Shown here in pieces: positions 1 through 7,746 of a DNA stretch of 64,000 nucleotides (position 1 is the first letter of the stretch; every line of letters starts with the position of its first letter). The notes beneath the pieces are model-generated. The model saw only the letters and a list, made by a program, of their open reading frames with translations, was not told where the DNA came from and ran no database searches. This stretch comes from Methylobacterium frigidaeris (lineage in GTDB: Bacteria; Pseudomonadota; Alphaproteobacteria; Rhizobiales; Beijerinckiaceae): assembly GCF_022179185.1 (NCBI RefSeq), contig NZ_BPQJ01000002.1:280893-344892 (forward strand). The letters are read 5' to 3'. A program made the translations under genes and the position numbers.

Positions 1-95
1 ATTTCCACCCCGACATCGCAGCGGCGCTGGCGCTGGTGCGGGATGGGAGCCTGGTCGCGGCGGTGGGTGACATGCCGTTGCCGGTCCTCGGCTGA
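1..95 (+). CDS. hutH: Histidine ammonia-lyase, C-terminal fragment (partial)
   Basis: An open frame runs in from the left edge and stops with TGA at 93-95, encoding the last 30 or so residues of a protein that begins FHPDIAAALALVRDG in the window and ends MPLPVLG. The 'F-x-PDI-x-AA..LV..G.L' pattern resembles the C-terminus of histidine ammonia-lyase, which deaminates histidine to urocanate. The next gene encodes urocanate hydratase, the following enzyme of the same pathway, and this supports the call. The fragment is too short for certainty because all catalytic residues lie outside the window. Confidence 0.55.
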   Translation, partial: FHPDIAAALALVRDGSLVAAVGDMPLPVLG

Positions 96-147
96 GCATC
101 CATTCAACCCACGAGCGCAGTCTTCATAAGTATCCTCCTCCTCGCGA

Positions 148-266
148 CCTCATCCTGAGGTGCCGGCCGATCGAAGATCGGTTGGCCTCGAAGGAGGAGT
201 CCAGATAGCTCCGAGACTTCTGGAGCCCTCCTTCGAGGCTCACTTTGTTCGCACCTCAGGATGAGG
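148..266. repeat. Family A intergenic repeat, copy 1
   Basis: A 119-bp element between the hutH tail and hutU is bounded by perfect 16-bp inverted arms (148-163 and 251-266, core CCTCATCCTGAGGTGC). Each arm is itself almost palindromic (CCTCA-tcc-TGAGG). The interior carries a second pair of complementary stretches around 'ctccttcgaggct'. Related copies lie at 2222-2342 and 10227-10456, and a bare arm hairpin lies at 7664-7698. No coding capacity is seen. It resembles the dispersed palindromic elements common in alphaproteobacterial intergenic DNA. Confidence 0.8.
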
Positions 267-324
267 TTGCGGGTGGGATGAGTCAGACAACGATCGAACC
301 CCCTCCCGCCCGGAGCCCCTTCCC

Positions 325-1989
325 ATGACCCGCATCGACAACGCCCGCATCGTCCGCGCCCCCCACGGCACTGATCTCACTGCGAAGAGCTGGCTCACCG
401 AGGCGCCGCTGCGGATGCTGATGAACAACCTCGATCCCGATGTCGCCGAGCGGCCGGGCGAACTGGTGGTCTATGGCGGCATCGGCCGGGCGGCCCGGGA
501 CTGGGCGAGCTTCGACCGCATCGTGGCGGCGCTGAAGGATCTCGACGATGACCAGACCCTGCTGGTCCAGTCCGGCAAGCCGGTCGGGGTCTTTCGCACC
601 CACGCCGACGCCCCGCGGGTGCTGATCGCCAACTCGAACCTGGTACCGCACTGGGCCACCTGGGAGCATTTCCACGAGCTCGATCGCAAGGGCCTGATGA
701 TGTACGGCCAGATGACCGCCGGGTCCTGGATCTATATCGGCAGCCAGGGCATCGTGCAGGGCACCTACGAGACCTTCGTCGAGATGGGCCGCCAGCATTA
801 CGCCGGCGATCTGTCGGGCCGCTGGATCCTGACGGCGGGCTTAGGGGGCATGGGCGGCGCGCAGACGCTCGCCGCCACCATGGCGGGCGCCTCCTGCCTC
901 GCGGTCGAGGCGCAGGCCTCGCGCATCGAGTTCCGCCTGCGCACGGGTTACGTCGACGTCCAGGCCCGCGACCTCGACCATGCCCTGGCGCTGATCGAGG
1001 AATCCTGCCGCACCAAGACCCCGCGCTCGGTCGCGCTGCTCGGCAACGCGGCGGAGGTCTTTGCTGAACTCTACGCCCGCGGCGTGCGCCCCGACTGCGT
1101 CACCGACCAGACCTCGGCCCATGACCCCGTCAACGGCTACCTGCCGGCGGGCTGGACGGTCGCCGAATGGGAAGCGAAGCGCGAGACCGACCCGGCCGCG
1201 GTGGCGGCGGCGGCCAAGCGATCGATGGCGGTGCACGTGCGGGCGATGCTCGATTTCCACCGCGCCGGCGTGCCGGTGGTCGATTACGGCAACAACATCC
1301 GCCAGATGGCGCTGGAGGAGGGCGTCGAGGACGCCTTCGCCTTTCCGGGCTTCGTGCCGGCCTATATCCGCCCGCTCTTCTGCCGCGGCATCGGGCCGTT
1401 CCGCTGGTGCGCCCTCTCGGGCGACCCGGAGGACATCTACCGCACCGATGCCAAGGTGAAGGAGCTGCTGCCCGACAACCACCACCTCCATCGCTGGCTC
1501 GACATGGCGCGGGAGAAGATCCGGTTCCAGGGCCTGCCGGCGCGGATCTGCTGGGTCGGCCTCGGCGATCGCCACCGGCTCGGCCTTGCCTTCAACGAGA
1601 TGGTGCGCAAGGGCGAGCTGAAGGCGCCGATCGTCATCGGCCGCGACCACCTCGATTCCGGCTCGGTCGCCTCGCCGAACCGCGAGACGGAGGCGATGCG
1701 CGACGGCTCCGACGCGGTCTCCGATTGGCCGCTCCTGAACGCGCTCCTCAACACCGCGTCCGGCGCCACCTGGGTCTCGCTCCACCATGGCGGCGGGGTC
1801 GGGATGGGCTTCTCGCAGCATGCCGGCATGGTGATCGTCTGCGACGGCAGCGAGGCGGCCGACCGACGCCTGGAGCGGGTGCTGTGGAACGACCCTGCCA
1901 CCGGCGTGATGCGCCATGCCGATGCCGGCTACGAGGATGCGGTCGCGTGTGCCCGGGAGCATGGGCTGGATCTGCCGTCGCTGGTCTGA
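325..1989 (+). CDS. hutU: Urocanate hydratase (urocanase)
   Basis: This 554-residue cytoplasmic protein has the usual length for urocanase, which uses tightly bound NAD+ to convert urocanate to imidazolonepropionate, the second step of histidine degradation. Family blocks visible are [11 protein letters not shown] near residue 50, the glycine-rich [10 protein letters not shown] at 171-180 (NAD+ binding), [17 protein letters not shown] near 261, and GNNIRQMA near 322. Cys409, in [11 protein letters not shown], aligns by position and context with the catalytic Cys410 described for Pseudomonas putida urocanase. [13 protein letters not shown] lies near the C-terminus. The ATG at 325 is preceded by a weak GGAG. 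The stop lies inside a family B repeat whose first hairpin could end transcription. Confidence 0.98.
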   Translation: MTRIDNARIVRAPHGTDLTAKSWLTEAPLRMLMNNLDPDVAERPGELVVYGGIGRAARDWASFDRIVAALKDLDDDQTLLVQSGKPVGVFRTHADAPRVLIANSNLVPHWATWEHFHELDRKGLMMYGQMTAGSWIYIGSQGIVQGTYETFVEMGRQHYAGDLSGRWILTAGLGGMGGAQTLAATMAGASCLAVEAQASRIEFRLRTGYVDVQARDLDHALALIEESCRTKTPRSVALLGNAAEVFAELYARGVRPDCVTDQTSAHDPVNGYLPAGWTVAEWEAKRETDPAAVAAAAKRSMAVHVRAMLDFHRAGVPVVDYGNNIRQMALEEGVEDAFAFPGFVPAYIRPLFCRGIGPFRWCALSGDPEDIYRTDAKVKELLPDNHHLHRWLDMAREKIRFQGLPARICWVGLGDRHRLGLAFNEMVRKGELKAPIVIGRDHLDSGSVASPNRETEAMRDGSDAVSDWPLLNALLNTASGATWVSLHHGGGVGMGFSQHAGMVIVCDGSEAADRRLERVLWNDPATGVMRHADAGYEDAVACAREHGLDLPSLV

Positions 1990-2110
1990 TACCGCCGCGC
2001 CTTCGAACGGGCGCGTTCGAAGGCGCCAGGCAAGCCCGAATGGGCGCCGGCGCTGATGCGCCAGTCGCCTTCGCATCGACATGTCGAGGCGAAGGCACGA
2101 GGGTATGAGA
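1986..2110. repeat. Family B two-hairpin repeat, copy 1
   Basis: This 125-bp element begins at the hutU stop codon and matches a second 125-bp copy at 10282-10406. It has a first hairpin with perfect 12-bp arms (1997-2008 and 2015-2026), a conserved linker containing CAAGCCCGAATGGGCGCCGG, and a second hairpin (arms 2067-2074 and 2089-2096, extendable inward). Between the copies one pair of the first stem changes from G-C here to A-T in copy 2, which keeps the pairing. The first stem starts 8 nt after the hutU stop and may serve as a terminator, though no T tract follows. Confidence 0.75.
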
Positions 2111-2221
2111 GCGTCTTCGACGGTCGTTGCGGTGATCGGACAGGTCACATGGTTGTCACTCCGTGAGTGCCTTTCCGATTGCGAAGGCCGCAACGCCGAG
2201 TGCGGTTCTATCCTGCTCGTG

Positions 2222-2342
2222 ACCTCATCCTGAAGGGCCGGCCGATCGAAGATCGGTTGGCCTCGGAGGAGGGCTCCAGAAGTCTTGCAGCGATCTGGAG
2301 CTCTCCTTCGAGGCTCCCGTTGGTCCCACGTCAGGATGAGGT
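2222..2342. repeat. Family A intergenic repeat, copy 2
   Basis: This 121-bp relative of the element at 148-266 is bounded by 12-bp inverted arms (ACCTCATCCTGA at 2222-2233 and its complement at 2331-2342). The inner part again contains GGCCGATCGAAGATCGGTTGG followed by the complementary 'ctccaga...tctggag' stretches. It lies between the family B copy after hutU and the origin region. It has no coding capacity. Confidence 0.75.
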
Positions 2343-3455
2343 GGGGGCGGGAAAGAAGGATCGCCCGAGATATCGACGTTCCGAACATTAGGAATAGCGT
2401 GACCTGATTGCTATCCACGAACCGCCCGAATGGCGCTCGGCGTACTTCGGGAACTCCGCGACTCACCCGCTTCGAGTGTCGCTGGAGGCTTCATGGCCGG
2501 CGAGGTCGTCGTACGCTCGAATTGTCACTTCCGGTTCCCGCGTCGCCCGTCTCGTGCCCGCCTGATCCACACCCTCACTGTCCGGGATTGCGGGGAGACC
2601 GTGCATGACCGCTGCCCCGCTTGCTCGTTCTCCCCGCTGTCCCCGATGTACGTCCTCTTCTCGCCGGAGCCAGTTTCATCGTTCCGGCGATACCGCGCAG
2701 CCGGTGACCCGCAACCCTGATCGCGACGATCAAGCCACCCTCCCCTCCTGCGGCGACGGCCCGGATCGCCCATCCGGCCCATCACCTGTCGCCGGGGCGT
2801 ACTTCACGAACGGTCCACCATGGCGAGACGCCTCTCCGTCCCGACGTTGCGCATCGCCGTCCGGTCCCATCGCCACCTTGAATCCGCTCGTACGATGCGA
2901 GGTCTGACGAGTCGAGATCGCGATCCTCCACCCCGGAGAGTCCCACAGGAAAGCTTTCTCGAGTCGAGTCCAGCTTGGCCACCTCGTTTCGACAGATGCC
3001 GTGGCTGCCTGATTCGTTCCGATGAGTCCCGTCGACTCCTGTGGGTGCGCTGTGGACCCTGCCTCGACTCGCGACTGTGAGCTCCGACTCGGGCCCGGAC
3101 TCGTCGTCCGGCTTTTCCCCAGAATGCACCGCTTAGAGTGTTACAGGAATCTTTATCGATTTAGGCGCTCCGGCGGCGACGATTCCTGGAACTCGCCCAA
3201 ATGCTTAATGCCGGTGGGCCGTTCCCGATGTGCCGAGGATTCGTCCCCGTTGTACCGCGCGTCCTGTCCCCGAAGTACCGTGCCGGCGTTCCCGATCGCA
3301 CGGTGCCTGTTCCCGAAGTGCCGATCTCACCCCCGGGCGTTCCCGAAGTGCCGACTCCGGCCGAGTCATTCACAGGGATTCCGGGGATTTCCCCTCGGGC
3401 TCAGCCCTCTCGCCCGCCGTCTTCCTCGTACATCGGGAACGGGCGGGCCTGTGGA
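2343..3455. other. Putative replication origin region (non-coding, iteron-bearing)
   Basis: About 1.1 kb without a convincing gene lies directly 3' of the replication initiator gene. It carries a cluster of six direct iteron-like repeats (3221-3354), a further direct copy at 2639-2652 (GTCCCCGATGTACG), and inverted copies at 2441-2454 and 3427-3440. Short open frames here have no recognisable protein features. A comparatively AT-rich tract around 3130-3170 (ttacaggaatctttatcgattt) could be an unwinding element. That the region is the origin is inferred from the iterons and the neighbouring initiator gene. No DnaA box was confidently identified by eye. Confidence 0.55.
3221..3354. repeat. Iteron-like direct repeat array (six units)
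   Basis: Six units of about 16 bp start at 3221, 3243, 3266, 3288, 3309 and 3339, consensus GTTCCCGAAGTGCCGA. The two at 3309 and 3339 are identical, and the others differ at a few positions, for example GTTCCCGATGTGCCGA at 3221. Spacing is 22, 23, 22, 21 and 30 bp, so most units sit about two helical turns apart on one DNA face, as expected for initiator-binding iterons. An inverted unit lies at 3427-3440, just before the stop codon of the initiator gene. Confidence 0.75.
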
Positions 3456-4535
3456 TCAGTTGGCGTCGCGCACGAAGCGCTCGGCAAACCCCAAGAAGGC
3501 GCTCTCGTAGTTCTTCGGCTCCCGGTTCGCGTCGCCCTCGAGCCAGTGGTCGAACTCGGTCTTCAGCCCGTACACGTCCCAGCCCGGATGGGCCTTACGG
3601 CACAGCGCGATCGTCTCGTCGGAGAGGTGGCGGAAGAGCGGCAGCGCCGGCGCTGCCTTCGGCTTGCGTGTGCGTTTCGGCTTCGGGGCCGCTTCGACCA
3701 GCACCTCGTCGGTGACGAGGTCGCGGCGGATCATCCGCAGGTGCGGCTCGCCGCGCTCCTTGTCCTCGAGCCGCAGCACGAAGCCTGGCAGCTCGTCGGC
3801 CTTGGCGATCTTGGCGATCTCGAACTTGAACCGGCGATAGGTGCCCTCGGCGCCCGACTTCTCGAACAGGGTCGGCAGGCTGATGGCGAAACCCCCCTCC
3901 CCTGCCCCGCCGGCATGCTTGCGCGCGATGCGGTAGAGCCAGCGCTCGCGCCCGCCGGTGATGCCGAAATAGGCCGGGTCGATGGCGAGCACGCCGCCAT
4001 CCATCAGCACCCCCTCGTAGAACCAGTCCGACAGGGTGATCGACATGCCGCGGCTGGCATTGGTCTCCTCGTCGATCGTGTCGTCGAACGAGTCGATCCA
4101 GCTGAACTGGCGCTCCTTGCGCTTGGCCTTCTCGGCCCGGATGTTGGTGCGCACCGAGGTCGATTGCAGGCGAAACAGCGCGTCGCGCAGGAGCTTGTAC
4201 TGCCGCCCGCCGGTCTCGCGGCCGATCCCCTTCAGGAGGTCGTAGGGCATGAAGTGGAGCTTGCGCGGGATGTCGTTGCGGCCGCGCTTCTTCATCTCGC
4301 AGATCGTCGAGGCGGCCCAGATCAGGATGTCGGCGTCCCAGATCGTCGCCATGCCGTAGGCCTGGTTCGGCAGCACCCGCACCCAGACCGAGCCGTCGGG
4401 GCTGGTATAATCGATCTCCTTCAGGCGCTTCTGCTTGGCGATCGAGAAGAACGGCCGCTCCATCGTCTCCCGCTGGTCGCGGAAGTGCACGAAGGGCACC
4501 ACCATGTCGATCTGGTCGTTGCGCCGATGGCTCAT
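3456..4535 (-). CDS. repA: Plasmid-type replication initiator protein (RepA-like)
   Basis: This 359-residue protein resembles the COG5534-type plasmid replication initiators found in Methylobacterium and relatives. Such proteins bind origin iterons and open the DNA. Recognisable blocks are an N-terminal RRNDQIDMVVPFVHFRDQ stretch, the ERPFFSIAK segment and WDADILIWAASTICEMKKRG. A basic KPKRTRKPK patch lies towards the C-terminus. The ATG at 4535 is chosen because conservation appears to begin there; an in-frame GTG at 4622 would add 29 low-complexity residues, and neither has a strong ribosome-binding site. Iteron-like repeats lie immediately downstream, which supports the role. It is unrelated to the ParA-type RepA at 14534. 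Confidence 0.82.
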   Translation of the reverse strand: MSHRRNDQIDMVVPFVHFRDQRETMERPFFSIAKQKRLKEIDYTSPDGSVWVRVLPNQAYGMATIWDADILIWAASTICEMKKRGRNDIPRKLHFMPYDLLKGIGRETGGRQYKLLRDALFRLQSTSVRTNIRAEKAKRKERQFSWIDSFDDTIDEETNASRGMSITLSDWFYEGVLMDGGVLAIDPAYFGITGGRERWLYRIARKHAGGAGEGGFAISLPTLFEKSGAEGTYRRFKFEIAKIAKADELPGFVLRLEDKERGEPHLRMIRRDLVTDEVLVEAAPKPKRTRKPKAAPALPLFRHLSDETIALCRKAHPGWDVYGLKTEFDHWLEGDANREPKNYESAFLGFAERFVRDAN

Positions 4536-4806
4536 CGTCACGCCCGTGTCAGGCCCGTGGCCGGCGCGCACGGCTCCCGTCGCGCCGTGCCGCCCCCTGC
4601 CGCCCTGCCGTTTCGAATCCACACGCTCATGCCGAGGAGGCTAGGAGCCGCCCGCCTTCCAAATCGTGGACGGAACAGGGTTTTCGGATGTCGTCCCCGA
4701 TCCTCTTCAATCGCGGTTAACGCAGAATCCGGGAGGGCCGCACCGGAACCTCCCCCGCCGACCCGCCGTTCTCCCGCAACAGCCAAGCTCTCCCCGAGAT
4801 TCCGCC

Positions 4807-5211
4807 ATGCGCCTCGCCCTCGCCGCCCTCCTCCTCGCCACCGGCGTCTCCGCCGCTCACGCCCAGGGCACCGCCCGCGGGGCGCAGGACGGCGCGGCGC
4901 GGGGCGAGGCGATCGCCGGGCCGGTGGGCGCGGTGGTGGGCGGCGCCATCGGGGCCGCCGTCGGCACGGCGAACAGCATCCTGGGCATCGACCGGCGCGA
5001 GCGCTTCCGCATCTACGCCGCCGGCGAGCGCCGGCCGTCCTTCCGCCACGAGGGGCCATTGCGCGTCGGCACGGTGCTGCCGCCCGAGGGCGTGATCTAC
5101 TACGACGTGCCGCCGGAATTCGCCCTCAAGGGCTACAACTACACCATCGTCAACGATCACCCCGTGCTGGTCGAGCCCGGCACGCGCCGCGTCGTCGAGG
5201 TGATCGACTGA
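4807..5211 (+). CDS. Secreted DUF1236-like protein
   Basis: This 134-residue protein starts with a clear signal peptide (MRLALAALLLATGVSAAHA, likely cut after residue 19). A glycine/alanine-rich stretch (GPVGAVVGGAIGAAVG) follows near residues 40-55. The C-terminal half ends NYTIVNDHPVLVEPGTRRVV, the hallmark of DUF1236, a domain of unknown function frequent in Rhizobiales periplasmic proteins. The ATG at 4807 is preferred over an upstream in-frame start at 4666 because it opens the signal peptide. Function is unknown. Confidence 0.8.
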   Translation: MRLALAALLLATGVSAAHAQGTARGAQDGAARGEAIAGPVGAVVGGAIGAAVGTANSILGIDRRERFRIYAAGERRPSFRHEGPLRVGTVLPPEGVIYYDVPPEFALKGYNYTIVNDHPVLVEPGTRRVVEVID

Positions 5212-5303
5212 TCCGACCGACGAAAGCGTGGACCACCCGCGAACGACCGTGACGCGGGGGCCGTGTTCGAGCTAAGAGCCGGGGTCGAAGCCCCCGGCCC
5301 GGA

Positions 5304-7616
5304 ATGTCCCGCCCTCCCGACCCGCTGAACGCCGCGTGCGACCCCGACCGCCTCGCCGCGCTCGAGGCCTACGCCATCCTCGACACCCTGCCCGAGCAGG
5401 GGTTCGACGATGTCGTGCGCCTGGCGAGCCGGCTGTGCGATACGCCGATCGCGCTGGTGAGCCTGGTCGCCGGCACGCGGCAATGGTTCAAGGCCCGCAC
5501 CGGCTTCCCCCTCCCGCAGACCGATCTCAGCCGCTCGGTCTGCGCCCACGCCCTGGCGCAGCCGGATTCGCTCCTCGTCATCCCGGACCTGACCCAGGAC
5601 CCCCGCACCCGCGACAACCCGCTCGTCACCGCCAATCCCGGCATCCGGTTCTATGCCGGCGCACCCCTGCGCACGCCGGAAGGGCACGTGCTCGGCACGC
5701 TCTGCGTGATCGACTACGTGTCCCGGCCGGCGGGCCTTGACGCCGCCGAGGCCGACGACCTGCGGGCGCTCGCCCGGCAGGTGACGGCCCAGCTGGCCCT
5801 GCGCCGGGCGGTGGCGGACCAGGAGGCGGCCCTGCGGACGGCGCGGGCCACCGAGGAGCGCTACCGCCGGGCGGCGCAGGCCACCAGCGACGCGATCTGG
5901 GACTGGGACTTCGCCGCCGACCACGTGCTGTGGAACGAGGCGCTGGAGGCCGCCTACGGCCACGCGCTCTCGGACGTCGCGCCGACCGGCGCGTGGTGGA
6001 TCGACCACATCCATCCCGACGACCGCGCCCGGATCGACGCCTCGATCCACGCCGTCATCGACGGCACCGGGACGGTCTGGAGCGACGAGTACCGCTTCCG
6101 CCGCGCCGACGGCACGTTCGCCCACGTCTTCGACCGCGGCTCGGTGATCCGCGCCGAGGACGGCCGCGCGGTGCGGATGATCGGCGCCATGCTCGACCTC
6201 ACCGAGCGCCGGCGCGCCGAGGCCGACCGGCGCGAATCCGAGCGCCGGCTCGACCTGGAGCGCGGCCTGCTCGAAGCGGTCTTCCGGCAGGCGCCGGTCG
6301 GCATCTCGGTCGCCGGGATCGGGCCGGGCGCGCCGAACCTCGTCAACGCCCGGGCCGAGGCGATCCTGGGCCACGGGCTGGGCGTGCCCGGGCTCTCCCG
6401 CTACGAGTCCTTCCGCGCCGTGCATGCCGACGGGCGCGCTTACGCGCCGGACGACTACCCGTCCCTGCGCGCCCTCCGCGACGGCGCGATGGTGACCGGC
6501 GAGGCGATGCGCTACCGCCACGCCGCCACCGGCGCCTTGCGCCTGCTCGAGGTCTCGAGCGCCCCGGTGCGGGACGAGGACGGGGCGATCCGGGCGGCGG
6601 TCACGGTCTTCCTCGACGTGACCGAGCAGCGCGAAGCCGAGGCGGCGTTGCGCCGTCTCGCTCTCGTCGCCGAGCAATCGAGCGACTTCATCGCCATCGC
6701 CGACGCGGAGGGGGCCATCGACTACGTCAACCCGGCCGGCCGGACCCTGGTGGGCGTGAGCGAGGCAGCGGCGCGGGACGCGCGCCTGACCGACTTCTTT
6801 TCCCCCGAAGACCTGCCCTTCGCCGAAGGCACGATCCTGCCCGCGATCCGGGCCGGCAGGAACTGGAGCGGCGAGTTCCGCATGCGCAACCTCGCCACCG
6901 GAGCCGTGGTGCCGGTGCGCTACAGCCTGTTCCCCCTGACCGGGCCCGGCGGGGCCTTCGAGGGCTTCGCGGCGGTGAGCCACGACATCTCGGCCCGCAA
7001 GGCGGCGGAAGCGCAGCAGGAGATTCTCAACCGCGAGCTGAGCCACCGGCTCAAGAACACCCTGGCAATGGTGCAGGCCATCGCCGTGCAGACCCTGCGC
7101 AACGCCACCGACCCGGCGGCGGCCCGCGAGGCGCTGGTGGCCCGGCTGGTCGCGCTCGGCAAGGCGCACGACATCCTGCTGACCGGCGCGGGCGAGAGCG
7201 CCTCCCTGCGGGCGGTGCTCGAGGGCGCGCTGGCGATCCACGACGACGGCCGGCTCGGCCGCTTCCGGCTCACGGGGCCGCCGGTGCCCTGCGGGGCACC
7301 GGCGGCGCTCTCCCTCGCCCTGATGGCGCACGAGCTCGCCACCAACGCAGTCAAGTACGGGGCCCTGCGCACCCCTGACGGCCACGTCACCCTCGACTGG
7401 ACGGTCACCGACGCCGCCGCGCCGGTCCTGGCCCTGCGCTGGCAGGAGCATGGCGGTCCGCTCGTGACGCCGCCCGCCCGCAAGGGCTTCGGCTCGCGCC
7501 TGATCGAACGGAGCCTCGCCGGCACCGTCGACGGCGAGGTCGCCACGCATTACCCGCCCGAGGGGGTGGTGTGCACGCTGACGGCGCCGCTGGCGGAGCT
7601 GCGGCGCGGGGAGTGA
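5304..7616 (+). CDS. HWE-family sensor histidine kinase (GAF-PAS-PAS-PAS-HWE)
   Basis: This 770-residue soluble sensor kinase has an N-terminal GAF domain (about 15-165; FYAGAPLRTPEGHVLGTLCV is typical). PAS domains follow at about 190-310, 325-450 and 455-565, the first with a PAS fold WDWDFAADHVLWNEALEAAY. The C-terminal kinase belongs to the HWE class: the phospho-acceptor is His581 in LSHRLKNTLAMVQAIA, the N box HELATNAVKYGAL has His676 and Asn681, and the diagnostic W-x-E is Trp713-Glu715. No membrane segment is seen, so it senses a cytoplasmic signal such as light, redox state or a small ligand. No response regulator gene is adjacent. The ATG follows a short GGA. A strong hairpin lies 48 bp after the stop. 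Confidence 0.93.
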   Translation: MSRPPDPLNAACDPDRLAALEAYAILDTLPEQGFDDVVRLASRLCDTPIALVSLVAGTRQWFKARTGFPLPQTDLSRSVCAHALAQPDSLLVIPDLTQDPRTRDNPLVTANPGIRFYAGAPLRTPEGHVLGTLCVIDYVSRPAGLDAAEADDLRALARQVTAQLALRRAVADQEAALRTARATEERYRRAAQATSDAIWDWDFAADHVLWNEALEAAYGHALSDVAPTGAWWIDHIHPDDRARIDASIHAVIDGTGTVWSDEYRFRRADGTFAHVFDRGSVIRAEDGRAVRMIGAMLDLTERRRAEADRRESERRLDLERGLLEAVFRQAPVGISVAGIGPGAPNLVNARAEAILGHGLGVPGLSRYESFRAVHADGRAYAPDDYPSLRALRDGAMVTGEAMRYRHAATGALRLLEVSSAPVRDEDGAIRAAVTVFLDVTEQREAEAALRRLALVAEQSSDFIAIADAEGAIDYVNPAGRTLVGVSEAAARDARLTDFFSPEDLPFAEGTILPAIRAGRNWSGEFRMRNLATGAVVPVRYSLFPLTGPGGAFEGFAAVSHDISARKAAEAQQEILNRELSHRLKNTLAMVQAIAVQTLRNATDPAAAREALVARLVALGKAHDILLTGAGESASLRAVLEGALAIHDDGRLGRFRLTGPPVPCGAPAALSLALMAHELATNAVKYGALRTPDGHVTLDWTVTDAAAPVLALRWQEHGGPLVTPPARKGFGSRLIERSLAGTVDGEVATHYPPEGVVCTLTAPLAELRRGE

Positions 7617-7663
7617 GGGACGGCCTCCCTGTTCGAACCAGTTCGAAGAGCCAACAGGCCTGT

Positions 7664-7698
7664 CCCACCCTCGACCTCATCCTGAGGTCGAGGGTGGG
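7664..7698. terminator. Strong palindrome between convergent genes (family A arm)
   Basis: Perfect 16-bp arms (CCCACCCTCGACCTCA and its complement) flank a 3-nt loop between the convergent histidine kinase and glycosidase genes. The core CCTCATCCTGAGG matches the terminal arm of the family A repeats, so this looks like one arm of that element on its own. It lacks a T tract, but its position and stem strength suit a bidirectional transcription block. Confidence 0.6.
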
Positions 7699-7746
7699 AG
7701 CAGACACCATCTCGGCATTGTTGAGATCGGGCGTCAGGGCGCGTGT

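Noticed and set aside
841..2466. Long minus-strand open frame over hutU
   Set aside because: It is a composition shadow of hutU: arginine/alanine-rich and without domains, while the plus strand encodes an unmistakable urocanase.
3201..5252. 683-codon plus-strand frame across the repA gene
   Set aside because: It runs antisense to the initiator and through the iterons, and the translation is low-complexity with no family features. High GC keeps such frames open.
5157..7550. 797-codon minus-strand frame over the histidine kinase
   Set aside because: It is an antisense shadow. The kinase motifs on the plus strand are complete.
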